Notes: generated from the sequence alone by a model not told the origin. 39,456 nt of DNA from JBBSGC01 sp038254525 (GCA_038254525.1 JBBSGC010000004.1:1-39456), one strand, 5' to 3'. Positions 8,066-15,816 are shown, counted from the stretch's first letter. A program made the numbers and translations.

Positions 8066-8120
8066 TTGACTTCCTGTCGGGTAGGAGGTGTACGCTCAAG
8101 GCGTTCGAACATGTGTTCGA
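8066..8120 (+). promoter_or_regulatory. SOS promoter with perfect LexA box
   Basis: The actinobacterial/Bacillus-type SOS box TCGAAC-ATGT-GTTCGA occupies 8105-8120 and matches the consensus half-sites perfectly. Just upstream are a TTGACT -35-like hexamer (8066-8071) and a TACGCT -10-like hexamer (8091-8096), spaced 19 bp, slightly long. LexA bound at the box would block the start site. The next genes (8320-14274) are damage-tolerance genes on the same strand, consistent with SOS control. Confidence 0.9.
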
Positions 8121-8319
8121 GCGACAAGGTCGGGGCGGTGTTCGCGGCACTCCCCGAGGGCGGACCCCGCTCCGGTGACGTGACCTCGACCCCCACGTCG
8201 CCGGAGCGGATGCCGGGTCGGTGTGGGGAGTGGGGAAGCTCCCCGCACCGGCCCGGTGCCCGCCGACATCGCACCACTTCCCCGGGTGCAGCAGGCAGCT
8301 GACGTGAGGGAGGTGGACC
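8121..8319 (+). other. Structured 5' leader of the SOS operon
   Basis: About 200 nt separate the LexA box from the first start codon. Two imperfect hairpins stand in it: 8171-8182 with 8194-8205 (11 of 12 pairs, TCCGGTGACGTG arm) and 8221-8230 with 8239-8248 (9 of 10 pairs, GTGTGGGGAG arm). No T-tract follows either hairpin. An open frame starts at an ATG inside the LexA box and ends at 8302, but it has no ribosome site and skewed composition. Confidence 0.45.
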
Positions 8320-8709
8320 ATGCGGCGCTACGACGATCTCATCTCGGTCCAACGCGGGCCGATGAGTTCACTGGCAGCGCACCAAGGTGCGACACCGCCT
8401 CCCGCCGAGGCGGCGGACGAGGGGCCGGCGCACTTCGTCTGGCGAGACCGGGTGTGGCGGGTGTGCGCCGTCGTCGCCCACTGGGTCGAGACCGGTGCGT
8501 GGTGGGAGCACCCCGACCTGTTGGCGCTGCTCGGCACCGGCAGCGAGCCGACCGATGATGGAGCGGGCTCGTCCGTGGCGGCCCTGCTGGGCGAGCGCGA
8601 GGTCTGGCGGGTCGACGCTGAACGTGGCCGGGGCGGACGGCGCGGGGTGTTCGACCTGAGCTTCGACTGGTCCACCGGGGAGTGGCGGCTCACCCGGTGC
8701 ATGGACTGA
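8320..8709 (+). CDS. DUF6504-family protein of the SOS mutagenesis cassette
   Basis: Small soluble protein of 129 aa, first gene after the LexA box, with a strong GGGAGG ribosome site 6 bases before the ATG. Its layout is that of proteins annotated DUF6504 in actinobacteria: a short N-terminal segment, a disordered Pro/Ala stretch (about residues 26-37), then a compact Trp-rich domain with FVWRDRVWRV, VAHWVETGAWWE, REVWRVDAERG and a final GVFDLSFDWSTGEWRLTR. The conserved tryptophans and arginines suggest a small beta-rich binding domain, but no function is established that I know of. The next gene begins 8-10 nt after the stop, so the two are surely co-transcribed. Linkage to two polymerases implies an accessory role in translesion synthesis; this is inference. 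Confidence 0.85.
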   Translation: MRRYDDLISVQRGPMSSLAAHQGATPPPAEAADEGPAHFVWRDRVWRVCAVVAHWVETGAWWEHPDLLALLGTGSEPTDDGAGSSVAALLGEREVWRVDAERGRGGRRGVFDLSFDWSTGEWRLTRCMD

Positions 8710-8719
8710 GGAGCTGGTG

Positions 8720-9175
8720 ATGTCCAGCGTCGCCGCCGGTCACCCGCCAGGCAGCCGAGGTGGCCGCCACGACGAGGCCTGTCGCAACCTCGATCGTGCC
8801 GAGCTGGCGCTGTGCGAGGCTGCCGCCAGCGTCGACGACGCCCGGCGCTACGTCTGCGCCCACATTGCCGCGCTGCGGGTAGCCGCGGCGGTGCTGGCTG
8901 TGCGTACCCGCCCGCAGAGCCTGCGCCGGCAGAGCAACGCCTGGGTGCTGCTCGAGCAGGTCGCGCCAGAGCTGTGCGAATGGGCCGCGTTCTTTGCCGC
9001 AGGTGCGGCCAAGCGCGCGGCCGCCGAAGCAGGCCGGTCGCGGGTCGTCTCCGCCCGGGAGGCCGACGACCTGGTGCGCGACGTGACGCAGTTCGTCGGG
9101 GTGGTCGAGCGGCTGCTGGGCCTCACCCGCTCGCCGGCACCGGGAAGCATGCCGGTGAGCAGGGCGGCCTCATGA
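8720..9175 (+). CDS. SAV_6107-type HEPN domain protein
   Basis: All-alpha protein of 151 aa from the ATG at 8720, which sits 6 bases after AGGAG; an in-frame GTG at 8717 is possible but too close to it. It fits the SAV_6107-type HEPN family found beside actinobacterial DnaE2-like genes: helical Ala-rich segments, RYVCAHIAALRVAAAVLAVR (about 43-62), then LLEQVAPELCEWAAFFAAGAAKRAAAEAG. An R-x4-H motif, the hallmark of HEPN RNases, occurs at Arg43-His48, although in most HEPN toxins it lies nearer the C-terminus. Whether it is a nuclease, or only a scaffold for the polymerases, is open. Its stop overlaps the dnaE2 start (ATGA at 9172-9175), indicating translational coupling and matched expression. 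Confidence 0.82.
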   Translation: MSSVAAGHPPGSRGGRHDEACRNLDRAELALCEAAASVDDARRYVCAHIAALRVAAAVLAVRTRPQSLRRQSNAWVLLEQVAPELCEWAAFFAAGAAKRAAAEAGRSRVVSAREADDLVRDVTQFVGVVERLLGLTRSPAPGSMPVSRAAS

Positions 9176-12100
9176 TCGGCGACGACCGGTTCGTCCACCT
9201 GCATGTTGCCTCCGGCTACTCACTGCGCTACGGCGCCTCGCACCCGCACCTACTGGTCGAGCGGGCCGTCGAGCACGAGATGGACACCCTGGCGTTGACC
9301 GACCGGGACGGGGTCTACGGCGCCGTGCGGTTCGCCAAGGCGTGCCTGCGAGCCGGTGTCCGGCCGGTTCTCGGTGTCGACCTTGCGGTCGAGCCCACCG
9401 GGCCGCCCTCCGCCAGGCACCGCGCGCCTGTCACAAGGCCCGCGACCCGATCCGGCGCAGCCCGGTCCTCCCCGGCCCGGGGTGGCGCCTACCGGGATCC
9501 CGGGCGGTCGCGGGTCACCTTGCTGGCAGGCGGACGAGGCGGCTGGGCGGCCCTGTGCCGGCTGGTCTCGGCGACCCACCTGCGCGGGGAGCGGGGTGAC
9601 CCGGTCACCAGCCTCGATCTGATCGGCGAGCACGTCGCAGGCCGTGACGTGGTGGTGCTGCTGGGTCCCGCCTCGGAGCTCGGCACGGCGGTGGCCGCCC
9701 GTCGTGAGGACCTGGCGCTGGCGCTCCTGCAGCGATGGCGCCGCGTCATCGACCCCGCCGACCTGCTGGTGGAGCTGGTCTCCCACCGGCTCGAGGGATC
9801 CGGACCGGGCAGCAGCGCCCATGCCGCCCGGATGGCGGGGGTCGCCGAGCAGGCCCGGCTCGGCGTCGTGCTGACCAACGCGGTGCGCTACGCCGACCCC
9901 CGTGACGCGCCGACCGTCGATGTGCTCGACGCGGTGCGCCGCCTGGTTCCCCTCGACCCGCGCCACCTCGACCGGCGCAACGCCGAGGGCCACCTGAAGT
10001 CCGGCAAGCAGATGGCCGAGGTCGCCGACGAGATCTGCCGGATGGCCGGTCTCGGCGGGCACAGCGACGCCGCCAACCCGAATCGGCTGCTGGCCCGCAC
10101 CCGGGCCGTCGCCGACCGGTTGGCCATCGATCCGCGCGTCGACCTGGGGCTCGGTGAGGTGCACTTTCCGGAGTTCGACCTGCAGGGCGCGGCCGGCGCG
10201 ACCGCCGATGCGGTGCTGCGTGAGCGGTGCGAGGCCGGTGTGGCCCAGCGCTACGGCAGCGTGGCCGGCGTTGCCGTCGCCGACCGGCTCGAGCACGAGC
10301 TCGGTGTCATCCGTGGTCTGGGCTTCGCCTCCTACTTCTTGACCGTGAGCGACGTGTGCGACCTGATCCGCGGCATGGGTGTGCGAGTGGCTGCACGTGG
10401 CTCAGGGGCTGGCAGCCTGGTCAACTTCGCCCTGGGCATCTCAGGGGTCGACCCGATCCGGCACGAGCTGGTGATGGAGCGGTTCCTCTCGCCGCTGCGT
10501 CAGGCCCTGCCCGACATCGACATCGACGTCGAGGCCGCCCGCCGGCTGGAGGTCTACGAACGCATCCTCAACCGCTACTCCGGTCAGCGGTGTGCCTGCG
10601 TGACGATGATGGACACCTACCGGGTGCGGCACGCGATCCGCGACGTTGGTGCCGCTCTCGGCCTGCCGCTGGGGGAGATCGACACTATCGCCAAGGCGTT
10701 TCCTCACATCCGGGCCCACGACGTCCGCAGCGCCGTGCGTGAGCTGCCCGAGCTGCGGGCATCCGGGCTCGGCGAGGCCCGACTCGGTGTGCTCTTCGAC
10801 CTCGTCGAGCGGCTCGACGGGTTGCCTCGGCACCTCGCCCTGCATCCGTGCGGCGTGCTGCTGTCCGACACGACGCTGCTGGACCGCACTCCGGTCGAGG
10901 CCAGCTACGCCGGGTTCCCGATGAGCCAGTTCGACAAGGAGGACGTCGAGGATCTGGGGCTGCTCAAGCTCGACGTTCTCGGTATCCGGATGCAGTCGGC
11001 GATGGCGCACGCCGTCGCCGAGGTGCGTCGCGTCGACGGCATCACCGTCGACCTCGACGACCAGACGTCGGTGCCGCTCGACGACCCGGCGACCTATGCG
11101 CTGATCGGACGCGCCAAGACGCTCGGCTGTTTCCAGATCGAGTCACCGGGGCAACGTGAGCTGATCGGCAAGTTCGGACCGCAGACCTTCGACGACATCA
11201 TCACCGACATCTCGCTGTTCCGTCCTGGACCGGTCAAGAGCGACATGGTCACGCCGTTCCTGTCCGCCCGGCAGGGATGGACGGCCCCGCTCTACCCGCA
11301 TCCCGACCTCGAGCACACTCTGCGTCAGACCTGCGGAGTGGTGGTGTTCCACGAGCAGGTTCTGCAGATCATCGCGACCTTCGCCGGCTGCACGCTCGCC
11401 GAGGCCGACGAAGCCCGTCGGGCGCTCGGTGACAAGGACGGCAAGCTCGATGTCAAGGCTTGGTTCTTTCCACGGGCGCTGGCTCGCAGCTACCTCCCGC
11501 CGGTGGTCGAGCAGGTGTGGGCGATCCTGGAGGCGTTCGCATCGTTCGGGTTCTGCAAGGCGCACGCCGCGGCCTTCGCCCTGCCGACCTACCAGTCGGC
11601 CTGGCTCAAGACGCATCACACGGCGGCGTTCCTGGCCGGAGTGCTCACTCACGACCCGGGCATGTACCCCAAGCGGCTGATTCTCGACGATGCCCGCCAG
11701 TTCGGGATCGCCGTGCTGCCGCTCGACGTCAACTCGTGCCGTGAGGTCTACCGCGTGGAACGCGTGGGACCGCTCGACGAGCCGCCGCCCAAGGTGTTCG
11801 GCGACTCGCCACGCGTCGCACCGGACGACGGCCTTCCCGACGCCCGCGCCTACGGCATCCGGTTGTCGCTGGCCGACGTCAAGGGAGTCTCCGAGGCCGA
11901 GGTGGCCAGGATCGTCGCCGGCCAGCCCTACCAGTCGCTGACCGACTTCTGGCACCGCGCCCGGGTGTCGCGCCCCGTCGTCGAGCGGTTGGTGCTGGCT
12001 GGTGGGTTCGATGGGATCTACGGCATCGGCTCCCCGGTCCCGGTGCGCCGCCGCGGTCGGGTGACGCGCCGTGACCTGCTGCTGCAGGTGCTCGAGCTCG

Positions 12101-13050
12101 ATCGATGGACTCGGGCGTCCGACCGCGCACTGCGCACGGCGTCGCCCCGTCCCGCCGCCCGGGCCGGCACCGGCACCGACGGCACCAGCGCCGACACGTG
12201 GGCACTGGCGGCTGCCCAGGCACAGACCCCGGCGCCGGTGCGGACCGAACCGGTTCAGCTGGCGCTGGACCTCGGCGACGAGCCGGGGGAGACCGAGCGC
12301 ACGGGACTGCCCGAGATGAGCTCGGGAGAACGGGTCCGAGCGGAGCTGGAGATCCTCGGACTCGACGTCAGCCGGCACGTCGTGGACTTCTACACCCCGA
12401 TGCTGCAGGCGATCGGCGTCACCAGGTCGGCCGACCTGCTCGAGCAGCGCAGCCGCAGCACGCTGCTGGTCGCGGGGGTCAAGGTCGCCACCCAGACCCC
12501 GCCGATCCGCTCAGGTCGGCGGGTGGTGTTCCTGACCCTCGACGACGGCAGTGGACCGGTCGACGCCACGTTCTTCGAAGACGTCCAAGGTCCCTATGCC
12601 GCCACCGTCTTCCACTCCTGGTTGCTGGTCGTACGGGGCGAGCTGCGCCGCACGGGGCCTCGCGGCGTCTCGCTGCGAGCCACCGGGTGCTGGGAGATGG
12701 CGACACTTTTCGAGATCTGGCAGCGCGACGGCATCGCTGGCGTCTCCGCTGCCCTGGAGGAGGTTCCGGAGGGCTTCGGGTCCTCGGTGGGCGACCTGGC
12801 CGTGCAGGGGGCAGCCGAGAGCAGGTCCAGCCGTCCGGTGGTCGCCAGGCCGGCCGGTCAGGTGCCGCGATACGCCAGTGACGTCAGCGACCAGGAGCTG
12901 TCGGCCGGAGGCATGGGACGCCGCCGGGTCCTGGTGCATCCGAGCGGGTTCCGGCAGTCGCCTTTCGCCGATGTCAAACCGGCGGGTGAGGACGTCAAGT
13001 CGGCACCGCGCAAGCTGTGGCACAGCAGTCCGGGAAGCTCAGGCGGATGA
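9172..13050 (+). CDS. dnaE2: DnaE2-type error-prone DNA polymerase III alpha subunit
   Basis: C-family DNA polymerase of 1292 aa, induced by damage and probably used to extend past lesions. Domain order: PHP (about 1-280), palm, thumb and fingers, helix-hairpin-helix region (about 900-950), then an OB fold (about 1100-1180, VAGVKVATQTPPIRSGRRVVFLTLDDG). The catalytic aspartates are in PDIDIDVE (Asp450, Asp452), with LHPCGVLL and SLFRPGPV also present. The PHP metal sites are degraded: the HxH motif is HLHVA (His11, Ala13), TDHDG is TDRDG (Arg45), and the TN(D)VHY motif is TNAVRY (Arg239). Proofreading or pyrophosphatase activity by this domain is therefore unlikely. A QLALDL candidate clamp-binding motif is at 1029-1034. 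Start ATG overlaps the HEPN stop. It is longer than the roughly 1,080 aa of mycobacterial DnaE2. Confidence 0.9.
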   Translation: MIGDDRFVHLHVASGYSLRYGASHPHLLVERAVEHEMDTLALTDRDGVYGAVRFAKACLRAGVRPVLGVDLAVEPTGPPSARHRAPVTRPATRSGAARSSPARGGAYRDPGRSRVTLLAGGRGGWAALCRLVSATHLRGERGDPVTSLDLIGEHVAGRDVVVLLGPASELGTAVAARREDLALALLQRWRRVIDPADLLVELVSHRLEGSGPGSSAHAARMAGVAEQARLGVVLTNAVRYADPRDAPTVDVLDAVRRLVPLDPRHLDRRNAEGHLKSGKQMAEVADEICRMAGLGGHSDAANPNRLLARTRAVADRLAIDPRVDLGLGEVHFPEFDLQGAAGATADAVLRERCEAGVAQRYGSVAGVAVADRLEHELGVIRGLGFASYFLTVSDVCDLIRGMGVRVAARGSGAGSLVNFALGISGVDPIRHELVMERFLSPLRQALPDIDIDVEAARRLEVYERILNRYSGQRCACVTMMDTYRVRHAIRDVGAALGLPLGEIDTIAKAFPHIRAHDVRSAVRELPELRASGLGEARLGVLFDLVERLDGLPRHLALHPCGVLLSDTTLLDRTPVEASYAGFPMSQFDKEDVEDLGLLKLDVLGIRMQSAMAHAVAEVRRVDGITVDLDDQTSVPLDDPATYALIGRAKTLGCFQIESPGQRELIGKFGPQTFDDIITDISLFRPGPVKSDMVTPFLSARQGWTAPLYPHPDLEHTLRQTCGVVVFHEQVLQIIATFAGCTLAEADEARRALGDKDGKLDVKAWFFPRALARSYLPPVVEQVWAILEAFASFGFCKAHAAAFALPTYQSAWLKTHHTAAFLAGVLTHDPGMYPKRLILDDARQFGIAVLPLDVNSCREVYRVERVGPLDEPPPKVFGDSPRVAPDDGLPDARAYGIRLSLADVKGVSEAEVARIVAGQPYQSLTDFWHRARVSRPVVERLVLAGGFDGIYGIGSPVPVRRRGRVTRRDLLLQVLELDRWTRASDRALRTASPRPAARAGTGTDGTSADTWALAAAQAQTPAPVRTEPVQLALDLGDEPGETERTGLPEMSSGERVRAELEILGLDVSRHVVDFYTPMLQAIGVTRSADLLEQRSRSTLLVAGVKVATQTPPIRSGRRVVFLTLDDGSGPVDATFFEDVQGPYAATVFHSWLLVVRGELRRTGPRGVSLRATGCWEMATLFEIWQRDGIAGVSAALEEVPEGFGSSVGDLAVQGAAESRSSRPVVARPAGQVPRYASDVSDQELSAGGMGRRRVLVHPSGFRQSPFADVKPAGEDVKSAPRKLWHSSPGSSGG

Positions 13051-13071
13051 GCCCGCGACGAGGAGCTCAGC

Positions 13072-14274
13072 GTGATTGCCAGACCTGACGAGGTGGCCGA
13101 CTGCTCGATCCTGCACGTCGACATGGATGCCTTCTATGCCTCGGTGGCGATCCGTGACCGTCCTGAGCTACGGAGCACCCCGGTCATCGTCGGAGGCGGG
13201 CAGCGCGGCGTTGTGCTGTCCGCCAGCTATGCAGCCCGCTCGTTCGGCGTCCGGTCTGCGATGCCGATGACGAGGGCGCGGCGGCTGTGTCCGGCGGCGA
13301 CGGTGCTGGCCCCCGACTTCGAGAGCTTCAGCGCCTGCTCCCGCTCGGTGATGGAGACCTTCCGCGACATCACCCCGGCGGTCGAGGTGATGTCGCTCGA
13401 CGAGGCCTTTCTCGATGTCAGGGGTGCGGGCCGCCGGTTGGGCGGTCCGCACTCGGTCGCCGAGCGGCTGCGGGCCCGGATCGCCGACGAGCAGGGCATC
13501 ACCTGCTCGGTGGGTATTGCGCCCACCACCGCTGTGGCCAAACTCGCGTCCCGCCGGGCCAAGCCCGACGGGGTGGTGGTAGTTCCGCGCGCCTCGGTCA
13601 CGGCCTTCCTGCACCCGCTCGACGTCGAGGAGCTGTGGGGTGTGGGGGAGACCACGGCGGCGTCGCTGCGCAGGCTCGGGCTGCGCACGATCGGTGACAT
13701 CGCGCACACCTCTCGTCCGGTTCTCGTCCGCGCCCTCGGACCTGCGTTGGGTGCCCAGCTGCACGACCTGGCCTGGGGCGGTGGCCGCACGACGGTGGTG
13801 GCAAACCGAGGCCCCGAGGACCCCGAGCACAGCACCGGTGCCGATGAGACCTTCTCCCGCGACACCGACGATCCACAGGTGGTGCTCCGGGAGCTGCTGC
13901 GGCTGTCCAGCAGAGTGGCCACCCGGTTGCGGGCTGCCGAAGTCGTCGGCCGAACCGTGACGCTGAAGGTCAGGTTCGCCGACTTCACGACCATCACCCG
14001 CTCCCGTAGCCTGCGCAACCCCACCGACCTGGCGGTCGAGATCCACTCCGTCGCAAGCGAGCTGTTCGGTGCCCTTGGCCTGCAACGCGCCCGGATCCGG
14101 TTGGTGGGCGTCCGGGTCGCCGGGCTCACCCTGGCTGCCTCGACTCCCCGGCAGCTGACGCTCGATGCCCGCGCCTGCGGATGGCCGGAAGCCGAACGCG
14201 CGGTCGACGCCGCCGTCCGCAGGTTCGGGTCCGCGGCGCTACGCCCAGCCAGCCTCCTGCCGCAACGCGGCTAG
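13072..14274 (+). CDS. dinB: Y-family DNA polymerase IV (DinB)
   Basis: Translesion polymerase of 400 aa. The GTG at 13072 follows AGGAG by 6 bases and lies 21 bp after the dnaE2 stop, so it is the last gene of the SOS operon. Catalytic residues are intact: LHVDMDAFYASV (Asp17) and MSLDEAFLD (Asp110, Glu111), so this is a working polymerase rather than a dead ImuB. The usual steric-gate position after Phe21 is Tyr22. SYAARSFGVRSAMP (about 51-64) and CSVGIAPTTAVAKLASRRAKPDG (palm and fingers), an HhH thumb (VEELWGVGETTAASLRRLG) and a little-finger domain follow. QLTLD at 361-365 is a good beta-clamp motif. In mycobacterial cassettes ImuB occupies this place. The stop codon overlaps that of the convergent transpeptidase by 4 bp. 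Confidence 0.95.
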   Translation: MIARPDEVADCSILHVDMDAFYASVAIRDRPELRSTPVIVGGGQRGVVLSASYAARSFGVRSAMPMTRARRLCPAATVLAPDFESFSACSRSVMETFRDITPAVEVMSLDEAFLDVRGAGRRLGGPHSVAERLRARIADEQGITCSVGIAPTTAVAKLASRRAKPDGVVVVPRASVTAFLHPLDVEELWGVGETTAASLRRLGLRTIGDIAHTSRPVLVRALGPALGAQLHDLAWGGGRTTVVANRGPEDPEHSTGADETFSRDTDDPQVVLRELLRLSSRVATRLRAAEVVGRTVTLKVRFADFTTITRSRSLRNPTDLAVEIHSVASELFGALGLQRARIRLVGVRVAGLTLAASTPRQLTLDARACGWPEAERAVDAAVRRFGSAALRPASLLPQRG

Positions 14275-15080
14275 TCCCACGCTCCGTAGACCGCGACCTT
14301 CAACCGGCTGCGGGACGTCAGCTGCCACAACTGGTGCGCGTCCTCGATGTACATGTTCACGCAGCCGTGGCTGTGCTCGTCGAAGGGGTCGATCATGTAC
14401 GGCGAACCGTGGAAGGCCTGCCCACCCGAGAAGAACTGCGAATACGGCATAGCCGAGCCGTAGAGGCCGCTCACGTGGTCCTTGTCGCGGTAGTAGACCT
14501 CGAAGCTTCCGGTGCGCGTCTGGTAGCCGTAGTCACCTCCCCGGACCAGCCAGGAGTTCCATAGCCGGCCCGACTTCCACAGCGTGACCTGGTGGTGCGC
14601 CCGGTCGTAGCAGACGTGCCAGCCGTTCGGCAGCTTGCAGCGGTCGGGGATGGCGCGCTTGGCGCGCACTGTCGCCGGAATCAGCCGGGCCCAGGTCGCG
14701 AAGTTGGCGTTGCCGTTCACGTCGAGGTGGTGGCCCTTCTGGAAGCGGCGCACCGCGGCCTTGGTCAGGTCGCCGAACGTGCCGGTGACCGGGCCGCGGT
14801 AGACGCCCGCCCAGCGCAGCCGGTACTGCAGCTCGCGCACGTGCTCGATGTTCGAGGTGGAAGTGTCCGCGTCTCCGCGGCGGACGAACTCACGGGCGAA
14901 ACGGGCGCGCGGCCTGAACTGCGCGCGGCTGGCAGCGCTGGTAGCGGTGGACACCTGCGGGTGACTTCCGGCGACCGGGTCCGGACCTGGATCGGCAGCC
15001 GCGGGACCAGCCCCGGCTACCCCGGTCACCATCCCCGCGAGTACGCCGGCGACCCCGACCCAACGCCCTGCATGCACCAT
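14271..15080 (-). CDS. Secreted L,D-transpeptidase with peptidoglycan-binding domain
   Basis: Exported enzyme of 269 aa that would form 3-3 cross-links or attach molecules to peptidoglycan stem peptides. It has a Sec signal peptide (about 1-29, ending GPAAAD), a flexible linker, a PG_binding_1 repeat (about 78-134: VRELQYRLRWAGVYRGPVTG, TKAAVRRFQKGHHL) and a YkuD catalytic domain (about 155-269). The active-site signature is complete: His224 in QAFHG, and SHGC at 237-240 with nucleophile Cys240. Cys148 and Cys157 may form a disulfide. The ATG at 15080 has a near-perfect GAGGAGG site. It is monocistronic, convergent with dinB, and the two stop codons share CTAG. Carbapenem sensitivity would be expected of the family. 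Confidence 0.93.
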   Translation of the reverse strand: MVHAGRWVGVAGVLAGMVTGVAGAGPAAADPGPDPVAGSHPQVSTATSAASRAQFRPRARFAREFVRRGDADTSTSNIEHVRELQYRLRWAGVYRGPVTGTFGDLTKAAVRRFQKGHHLDVNGNANFATWARLIPATVRAKRAIPDRCKLPNGWHVCYDRAHHQVTLWKSGRLWNSWLVRGGDYGYQTRTGSFEVYYRDKDHVSGLYGSAMPYSQFFSGGQAFHGSPYMIDPFDEHSHGCVNMYIEDAHQLWQLTSRSRLKVAVYGAWD

Positions 15081-15198
15081 GCGTACCTCCTCGTGTGTGC
15101 GGCGCCGACCAGACCCCGCTCCCCGTTGCCAGGCTCCGGCAGCCGAACCACGACATCGTATTCGACGCCGCAGTCGGCCAGGACCTCGATCTGCGCAA

Positions 15199-15225
15199 CC
15201 TGACGCCAGATTGACGCGTCAGGTC
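15199..15225. repeat. Inverted repeat between L,D-transpeptidase and DUF3040 genes
   Basis: Perfect 9-bp arms ACCTGACGC (15199-15207) and GCGTCAGGT (15217-15225) are separated by 9 bp. The right half also contains TGACGCGTCA, a palindrome of its own. It lies between divergent genes, about 120 bp from each start, so it is a candidate operator rather than a terminator. I do not recognise the regulator. Confidence 0.5.
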
Positions 15226-15265
15226 AGTGCGAGGTTGCAGACTGGTGGCAGATTTCTCGCGCGGG

Positions 15266-15294
15266 TTTCGGGATGGCCGGTCGCTGCTTAGACT
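15266..15294 (+). promoter_or_regulatory. Candidate promoter of the DUF3040 gene
   Basis: A good -10-like hexamer TAGACT (15289-15294) stands 17 bp after a weak -35-like TTTCGG (15266-15271), about 50 bp before the GTG start. A short stem, GGCACC (15309-15314) with GGTGCC (15322-15327), lies in the predicted leader just ahead of the ribosome site. Confidence 0.45.
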
Positions 15295-15345
15295 GAAGAG
15301 GCGTTCGAGGCACCCATACGTGGTGCCCGGTGGCAGGAGGACACG

Positions 15346-15765
15346 GTGCCACTATCCGAGGAGGAGCAGCGGCTGCTCGAGCAGATGGAGCAGGCGCTTG
15401 CTGCCGAGGACCCGAAGTTCGCGTCGACGTTGCGCGGGTCCGCACTGGTGGCGCGCAGCCGGCGGCAAGCTCTGCTCGCTGCCCTGGTCTTCCTCGTCGG
15501 TGTCGTGGTGCTGATGACCGGGGCAGTCGGCCGGCTGACGCTGGTCGCGGTCGTCGGGTTCCTGCTGATGTTGGGCTCTGCCTACGCCTGCGTGACCGCG
15601 TTGCGACGCGCTCAGCGCGGTGGCAGCGCCGAGGAGGAGGCGGCCGCCGCAGCCAGCCGCCGCCCGGCCGGTGGCCGCGCCGCCGAACGCGCCGGTGGCT
15701 CGTTCATGAGTCGCATGGAGGAGCGCTGGCGGCGGCGTCGCGACGACGACGAGGAGCAGCGCTGA
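15346..15765 (+). CDS. DUF3040-family membrane protein
   Basis: Small actinobacterial membrane protein of 139 aa. DUF3040 proteins start with the motif seen here, MPLSEEEQRLLEQMEQAL, followed by AEDPKFAS, then two transmembrane helices (about 42-60 and 63-84) and a long charged tail. The tail here is Ala/Glu then Arg-rich and ends in DDDEEQR. No biochemical function is known to me. M. tuberculosis has a DUF3040 gene (Rv2169c) close to mraZ, so its presence beside the division cluster is conserved, which hints at an envelope role. The GTG at 15346 follows GGAGGA by 5 bases. Convergent with the transglutaminase gene, 51 bp apart. Confidence 0.85.
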   Translation: MPLSEEEQRLLEQMEQALAAEDPKFASTLRGSALVARSRRQALLAALVFLVGVVVLMTGAVGRLTLVAVVGFLLMLGSAYACVTALRRAQRGGSAEEEAAAAASRRPAGGRAAERAGGSFMSRMEERWRRRRDDDEEQR

Positions 15766-15780
15766 CGGCATGGATGCCGT
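15765..15780. terminator. Short hairpin between convergent genes, weak terminator candidate
   Basis: ACGGCAT (15765-15771) and ATGCCGT (15774-15780) form a perfect 7-bp stem directly after the DUF3040 stop, between convergent genes. There is no T-tract in either direction, and the 2-nt loop means the inner pairs would open. It could slow transcription from both sides. Confidence 0.3.
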
Positions 15781-15816
15781 GGACGGTGTGACCAACGAGC
15801 CGTTGCCTCGGCGCCG

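Noticed and set aside
8111..8302. Possible 63-aa leader peptide starting at an ATG in the LexA box
   Set aside because: No ribosome site, the start codon would be covered by LexA, and composition is Gly/Pro/Arg/Ser-rich; kept only as part of the leader description.
13072..14274. Calling the Y-family gene imuB
   Set aside because: Catalytic Asp17, Asp110 and Glu111 are intact and the length and thumb match DinB; ImuB lacks these residues.
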